NCBI GenBank assembly: GCA_002423395.1
Contig: DIVZ01000004.1
Location: 62,001-126,000 of the forward strand
Direction: 5' to 3'
Origin: Eubacteriaceae bacterium UBA6119
GTDB lineage: Bacteria > Bacillota > Clostridia > Eubacteriales > UBA1433
DNA length: 64,000 nucleotides
The notes under the pieces were generated by a model, which saw only the letters and a list, made by a program, of their open reading frames with translations, did not search any database and was not told the origin of the DNA. Each line of letters starts with the position of its first letter. Within the stretch, counting starts at the first letter, position 1. Shown here one piece after another: positions 60,256 through 64,000 of this stretch. A program made the translations under genes and the position numbers.

Positions 60256-61497
60256 CTAAAACTTCCTCGTAAATATCTCATTATCCTCAAGCAGACTCTC
60301 CACCGTGTCAAACCCTATCTTATTCAAAAGCTCAATAACATACAAATTGTCAATAGGCGTTGCGTACGCCGCGCCATCTGCGTATCTGTTTACATTCTCA
60401 GTCGCTTCCTCTGCCCCTATTATCGACTTCGGTCCTCCCGCGCATCCGCCAATACATCCCATTCCCTCATAAAAATTCGCTTTTATTTTCCCCGCGGCAA
60501 TCTCCTCTACCATCTCCCTGCAATACTTTACCCCGTCAGCCTGCGCTGTGCGCATGTGTATGGGGTGCTCAGGTCCGAGCTTCTGCATTGTCGCCTTCAC
60601 CGCTTCGCTTACACCGCCCGTGCGCGCGTATATTCTCCCAGCGCGTGATGAATGGTCTTTTACGCTCTCTTCCATATCTGCGGGGTTTATATCCATAGCT
60701 TTGAATATATCGTTTGCTTCTTCAAATGTAAGCACATAATCAATCGCGTCTTTAATGTCCGCTTCACGCGCCTCTGCTTTTTTGGCAACGCATGGCCCTA
60801 TAAATACTGTTATGGCGTCGGGATATAATTGCTTTACTACCCTTCCTCCCGCAACCATAGGCGACACCGAAGGCGGCACATGCGCAAGAAGTTGGCTGAA
60901 CTGCTTTCTTATCATCGCAATCCATATAGGGCAGCAGCAGCTTGTAAGCTGATAGTCTTTGTCCGTTTTTATGTTTTGCATAAATTCAAGAGCTTCCTTA
61001 AGCGTGAGAATGTCGGCAAACAGGCTTACTTCAATCATTCCGTCAAACCCTACTTTTTTAAGCGCGCTTCTGAGTTTGCCGGGAGTTACTTCATCACTGA
61101 ATTGACCGAGGAATGCAGGCGCTATCAATGCATATATAAGCTTATCTTTGTTTTTTATCTCTTTTAATACTGCCACAGCGTCTTTGCTTGCAACTAAATT
61201 CTGCGCTTTGCAGTTATCAACACAGAACGAACAGCCCGTGCATTTTTCGGCGTTTATTTTGTTTTCACCATCATTGGTTTTTTCAACTGCGCCAAAAGGA
61301 CAGTTTTTCGCGCACACCTGTTTCTGCTCGTCCGTGCATTCGCATTTACCGATATGCCACACTAAAGGATGTTTTTTAGGATGCAATAAGCAGTCAAGGT
61401 GTCCTTTGTCGTAATCGCAGTATTCTTTCTCGTCAAATTCTTTTCTGTCTACCGCGTCTTTAACAAGCTTATGATATAATTCGTAAAAGGTTGTCAT
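60256..61497 (-). CDS. [FeFe]-hydrogenase, group-B-like
   Basis: 413 residues. Two 4Fe-4S sites at the N-terminus: C52, C54, C62, C66 and C86, C89, C92, C96 (CTGCSFCVDNC). Three H-cluster motifs: L1 TSCCCPIW at 185-192, L2 GPCVAKK at 234-240, L3 EGMGCIGGCAGGP at 344-356. The extra Cys in L1 and Gly in L2/L3 differ from prototypical group A (TSCCPxW, MPCxxKK) and fit the little-studied group B. It makes or uses H2 with ferredoxin. Base composition is visibly richer in GC than neighbours. HydE/F/G are not in the window. Confidence 0.88.
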   Translation of the reverse strand: MTTFYELYHKLVKDAVDRKEFDEKEYCDYDKGHLDCLLHPKKHPLVWHIGKCECTDEQKQVCAKNCPFGAVEKTNDGENKINAEKCTGCSFCVDNCKAQNLVASKDAVAVLKEIKNKDKLIYALIAPAFLGQFSDEVTPGKLRSALKKVGFDGMIEVSLFADILTLKEALEFMQNIKTDKDYQLTSCCCPIWIAMIRKQFSQLLAHVPPSVSPMVAGGRVVKQLYPDAITVFIGPCVAKKAEAREADIKDAIDYVLTFEEANDIFKAMDINPADMEESVKDHSSRAGRIYARTGGVSEAVKATMQKLGPEHPIHMRTAQADGVKYCREMVEEIAAGKIKANFYEGMGCIGGCAGGPKSIIGAEEATENVNRYADGAAYATPIDNLYVIELLNKIGFDTVESLLEDNEIFTRKF

Positions 61498-61541
61498 TCT
61501 CTCACCCTTTTTAAATAATATTTATAATTGTAGTATACCAA

Positions 61542-61566
61542 AAAAGAGTACTTAATGTACTCTTTC
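61542..61566 (-). terminator. Terminator of the queT-queF operon
   Basis: AAAGAGTAC, loop TTAAT, GTACTCTTTCTTT inverted repeat with T run on the minus strand, past the queF stop. Confidence 0.8.
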
Positions 61567-61586
61567 TTTATGCTAATTTATCGGTT

Positions 61587-62078
61587 TTATCTGTTATCTA
61601 TTTTTTCGGGGTATAAATCGTGCGTCTGCAGCCTTTTTTGCGCAAAGTCTTCCCATTTAGTCCCTATCTTCCCCCAGTTGCAGTACGGATCTATTGATAT
61701 TCCGCCTCTGGGCATAAACTTGCCCCACACTTCTATATATTTAGGCTCTATAGCTTTTATAATATCTTTCATCATAATGTTAACGCAGTCCTCGTGAAAA
61801 GCTCCGTGATTGCGGAAACTGAACAGATATAATTTAAGCGATTTGCTTTCAATCATAAACCTGTCGGGTATATACGATATATATATAGCCGCGAAATCAG
61901 GCTGTCCTGTAATAGGGCATAAGCTCGTAAACTCGGGGCAGTTGAACTTTACAAAATAATCATTCTCACAGTGCTTGTTTTCAAAAGTCTCTAAAATATC
62001 AGCATTATATTCAAATTCATACTTAACGTCATTATTGCCGAGCAGTGTTATTGATTTGTCTGTTTTTTCTTTACTCAT
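61587..62078 (-). CDS. queF: NADPH-dependent 7-cyano-7-deazaguanine reductase
   Basis: Makes preQ1 from preQ0 in queuosine synthesis. 163 residues, the short unimodular form. FNCPEFTSLCPITGQPDFAAIYISYIP holds the catalytic Cys (SLCPITGQPDF motif). ESKSLKLYLFSFRNHGAFHEDCVN is the NADPH/QueF signature. Translationally coupled to queT by an ATGA overlap. Controlled by the upstream preQ1 riboswitch. No queC/D/E genes are present, so those lie elsewhere or the cell salvages preQ0/preQ1. Confidence 0.95.
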   Translation of the reverse strand: MSKEKTDKSITLLGNNDVKYEFEYNADILETFENKHCENDYFVKFNCPEFTSLCPITGQPDFAAIYISYIPDRFMIESKSLKLYLFSFRNHGAFHEDCVNIMMKDIIKAIEPKYIEVWGKFMPRGGISIDPYCNWGKIGTKWEDFAQKRLQTHDLYPEKIDNR

Positions 62079-62551
62079 TTTAATTTTTCCTTATACTTCT
62101 CTAAATATTTTATAATTATAACACCCATAATAGCGGGTATTATCTGCCCTATGCCTATGCTTACCACAAGCGCGAGATACGGAATGTTAAGCAAATACGA
62201 AAGCCATATCGGCACAAGCAAAGTCGGTACAAGCAATATCGGCAGCGCGGCTAAATATATATTAATTTTTCTCAAATAATAGCATAAAGACGCAGTTATT
62301 ATCCCTGCTATAAGCCCGCCTATCATATCGGGCAGCCCAAGTCCTCCCATTAAAGTATTGCTTAAAAAATTCGCAAATCCCAGCGGAACTATCAAAAACG
62401 GGTACACTGCCGCTGTCGCGTAAAAACTTGTAGCTATCCTTATTTGATACTGACCGAACGCGAAACTTTGCGTTAAGTACATGATTACTATATATAAAGC
62501 TATCACAAGCCCCGATATCGTAATTTTTTTGACTGATATTTTATTTTGCAT
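62075..62551 (-). CDS. queT: QueT-family queuosine-precursor transporter
   Basis: 158 residues with about five hydrophobic segments, typical of the QueT ECF-type substrate-binding component. Family block YQIRIATSFYATAAVYPFLIVPLGFANFLSN. The ATG at 62551 is chosen with an AAGGAGT site 5 bases upstream; a longer reading to 62596 runs through the leader. The ribosome site can pair with ACTCCTT just upstream, a possible extra control. Operon with queF, under a preQ1-I riboswitch. Confidence 0.85.
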   Translation of the reverse strand: MQNKISVKKITISGLVIALYIVIMYLTQSFAFGQYQIRIATSFYATAAVYPFLIVPLGFANFLSNTLMGGLGLPDMIGGLIAGIITASLCYYLRKINIYLAALPILLVPTLLVPIWLSYLLNIPYLALVVSIGIGQIIPAIMGVIIIKYLEKYKEKLK

Positions 62552-62609
62552 AAAAATACTCCTTATTATTAAAAGGAGTTCGCGCCATGTAAACAAAATT
62601 GCAAATAAA

Positions 62610-62631
62610 TAAAAATGACGCCCAGGCGCCA
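62610..62631 (-). terminator. Attenuator terminator of the preQ1 leader
   Basis: Minus strand: TGGCGCC, TG, GGCGTCA followed by TTTTTATTTATTT. It lies between the aptamer and the queT start and suits ligand-controlled termination. Confidence 0.75.
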
Positions 62632-62640
62632 GTAATACTA

Positions 62641-62681
62641 CCTAGTTTTGTTTATAGACAGGATGGCTTTCCGAACTGTCT
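62641..62681 (-). ncRNA. PreQ1-I riboswitch aptamer
   Basis: Minus strand: stem AGACAG/CUGUCU around a loop with UUC, GGAAAGCC and AUC, then the A-rich tail AUAAACAAAACUAGG that forms the H-type pseudoknot. Stem, C-containing loop and tail match the class-I preQ1 layout. Placement before queT-queF supports it. Confidence 0.8.
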
Positions 62682-62758
62682 TTTATTGTTTATATAAATT
62701 ATATCAAAAGCTTACAAAAAATCAACTTTTGTTTTCATCCAAAGTTTTCATATCTGAA

Positions 62759-63640
62759 TTAGTAAATTATATAGTATCCGTCTATTCTAGTAGTCGCTTT
62801 GCCTCCGAAAAGTACTTTATTGTCCTTCATCTTAAGTTTGACAGTATTGTAAATTCTGTCTTCACCCCCCTGCTCTAACGATATACAGTCACCGCCCCAT
62901 AATTTGTTTTCATACATATAATACCCGAAAGCGCTGTTGCCGGAACCTGTTGCAGGATCTTCCAAATATCCGAATTTGGGAGCAAATACTCTTGTGTGTG
63001 AAATGAATTCCGGCTGGCTTGTGTCTGTGCTGAAAATTAATATTATGTCGACACCATTATTTACACAAAATTCCTCAAGCGTTTTCATGTCGGGAAATAT
63101 ACTTATTTCACATTCAAGAGAGGCTATTGGTATAATTAGCGTTTTAAGTCCTGCATCAATTAATGAAATAGGGTATTTATCTAAAATTAAACTGACGTCT
63201 ATGCCAAGCGCATTGGCGGCTTCTGCCGCCGCTAAATTAATTTCATAATACACGGGCGCAGGAGCCTGTATATATACCGCGTCCTCTTCTTTTATTTCAT
63301 TATATAAAACAAGCGCGCCTTTTCTGTTTGTTTCAAATGCAATCTCTTTTTTACATCTCAGCTCATCATCACTTTTAAGCAGCTCATACATTGCGGCTAT
63401 AGTTCCGTGTCCGCAAAAGTCTACCTCGCATTCTGATGAATAATATATCAGTTTACAATCATAATTATCAGAATTTAAACAATATACCACCTCCGATACA
63501 AACCCTTTGTGCTGTTTGGCTATATCTAGCATTTCATCTTGTGAAAGTCTGTCTCTGCCTGTATATATGCAAGCCGCCGGGTTTCCTAAAGATAATCCGG
63601 ATGTAAAAGCGTCGCTTTTCTTATATATATATTTTCTCAT
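62759..63640 (-). CDS. PhzF-family isomerase-like protein
   Basis: 293 residues of the PhzF/diaminopimelate-epimerase-like fold with two related halves. Markers: NPAACIYTGRDRLSQDEMLDIAK near the start, YSSECEVDFCGHGTIAAMYEL (GHGT block) near 65 and FGYLEDPATGSGNSAFGYYM (DPATGS block) near 237. Stand-alone, so the natural substrate is unknown; no phenazine genes are near. Starts with a weak GAGAG site. Confidence 0.9.
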   Translation of the reverse strand: MRKYIYKKSDAFTSGLSLGNPAACIYTGRDRLSQDEMLDIAKQHKGFVSEVVYCLNSDNYDCKLIYYSSECEVDFCGHGTIAAMYELLKSDDELRCKKEIAFETNRKGALVLYNEIKEEDAVYIQAPAPVYYEINLAAAEAANALGIDVSLILDKYPISLIDAGLKTLIIPIASLECEISIFPDMKTLEEFCVNNGVDIILIFSTDTSQPEFISHTRVFAPKFGYLEDPATGSGNSAFGYYMYENKLWGGDCISLEQGGEDRIYNTVKLKMKDNKVLFGGKATTRIDGYYIIY

Positions 63641-63718
63641 ATTTTTCTCTCGCTTTTATATTGTTAAAAATATTTATTTTTTTAATTAACTTGTATTAAT
63701 TGAACTGACAGTTTTGTA

Positions 63719-64000
63719 TTATAACGCCTGCTTATCTTCCTGCCAGTCTTTGCACACGTCAACCCATTCAATATAGTTTGAGTACTTCTCAAGCTCGGGT
63801 ATTGTAAGCTCAATTGCACTGTTCGCGCTTCCGCAAGCGGGAAATACTGTATCAAAACGTTTAAGCGACTCGTCAAGATATATAGCTACTCCTTCGGCTA
63901 CGCCAAACGGGCACACGCCGCCGACTGCATGTCCTATAATTTCCGCTGCTCCGTCTGGACTTAACATTCTGGCTTTTGTGTGAAACTTAGCTTTATATTT
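63719..64000 (-). CDS. YbaK/EbsC-type aminoacyl-tRNA deacylase, C-terminal part (cut by window edge)
   Basis: The upstream part lies beyond base 64000. The visible 93 codons read KYKAKFHTKARMLSPDGAAEIIGHAVGGVCPFGVAEGVAIYLDESLKRF, matching the C-terminal block of the YbaK/ProX editing family (GHxVGGVCPFG). It clears misacylated tRNAs, typically Cys-tRNA-Pro. The end reads EYSNYIEWVDVCKDW-like. Internal ATG at 63967 is not the true start. Confidence 0.9.
   Translation of the reverse strand, partial: KYKAKFHTKARMLSPDGAAEIIGHAVGGVCPFGVAEGVAIYLDESLKRFDTVFPACGSANSAIELTIPELEKYSNYIEWVDVCKDWQEDKQAL

Noticed and set aside
60256..61497. Plus-strand frames of 60-112 codons across the hydrogenase gene
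   Set aside because: They arise from the GC-richer codons of the real minus-strand gene; no independent coding signs.

Overview
The window is a 64 kb AT-rich chromosomal segment, most likely from an obligately anaerobic Clostridia-type Firmicute. The signs are an argCJBD cluster, a DnaD/DnaI-like primosome pair, a SigI/RsgI pair, an [FeFe]-hydrogenase, flavin/Fe-S enoate reductases, a Crt-like crotonase, strong AGGAGG ribosome sites and short hairpin terminators. I saw no rRNA, tRNA, CRISPR array, transposase or prophage. Coding density is high on both strands.

Layout. 1-5.4 kb (minus strand): arginine biosynthesis (argC-argJ-argB-argD, argD cut by the window edge), then a DnaD-domain protein and DnaI/DnaC-like loader. 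5.5-8.3 kb: a ZIP metal transporter, a patatin-fold protein that has lost its catalytic residues, and a frameshifted QueT relic. 8.3-19.6 kb: a catabolic island with three paralogous GntR/FCD regulators, a split UxaA/SuyAB-type lyase, an alpha/beta hydrolase, glycerol kinase, an SLC13-type anion carrier, a sodium:solute symporter, an Ldh2-type dehydrogenase and a cupin. It looks built to import and degrade a small hydroxy or sugar acid. 19.7-29 kb: a lipoprotein, DUF488, an Fe-S aldo/keto reductase, the sigI-rsgI pair, a glycosyltransferase-like protein, a Gp37/Gp68-type protein, a nitrilase-family amidase, a membrane protein and a PAS-GGDEF diguanylate cyclase.

29.4-39.1 kb is one 3235-codon gene for a secreted subtilisin-like protease. 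It carries InlB-type repeats, about 13 GLUG repeats, bacterial Ig domains and 18 fibronectin-III-like modules. The modules show a second-order A-B-C-D repeat, so the gene grew by duplicating multi-domain blocks. It has no recognisable cell-wall anchor and ends in a tyrosine-rich domain.

39.2-56 kb holds stand-alone metabolic and envelope genes: macro domain, crotonase, Fe-alcohol dehydrogenase, two Old Yellow Enzyme relatives, a GyrI-like protein, a TetR cassette, YitT, MscS, glutaredoxin, DUF4153, a methyltransferase and a lipoprotein. The TetR cassette has two matching operators and lies between near-identical ~48 bp direct repeats. 56-64 kb holds a group-2 sigma-70 factor, a conserved hypothetical, a 37-residue Lys-rich protein, a nuclease-helicase resembling phage-defence proteins, an [FeFe]-hydrogenase, a queT-queF operon under a preQ1-I riboswitch with an attenuator, a PhzF-family protein and the end of a YbaK-type deacylase.

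Most promising for follow-up: the giant protease and its module history, the split-lyase/glycerol-kinase island, the TetR cassette between direct repeats, the DUF2075 nuclease-helicase and the catalytically dead patatin.
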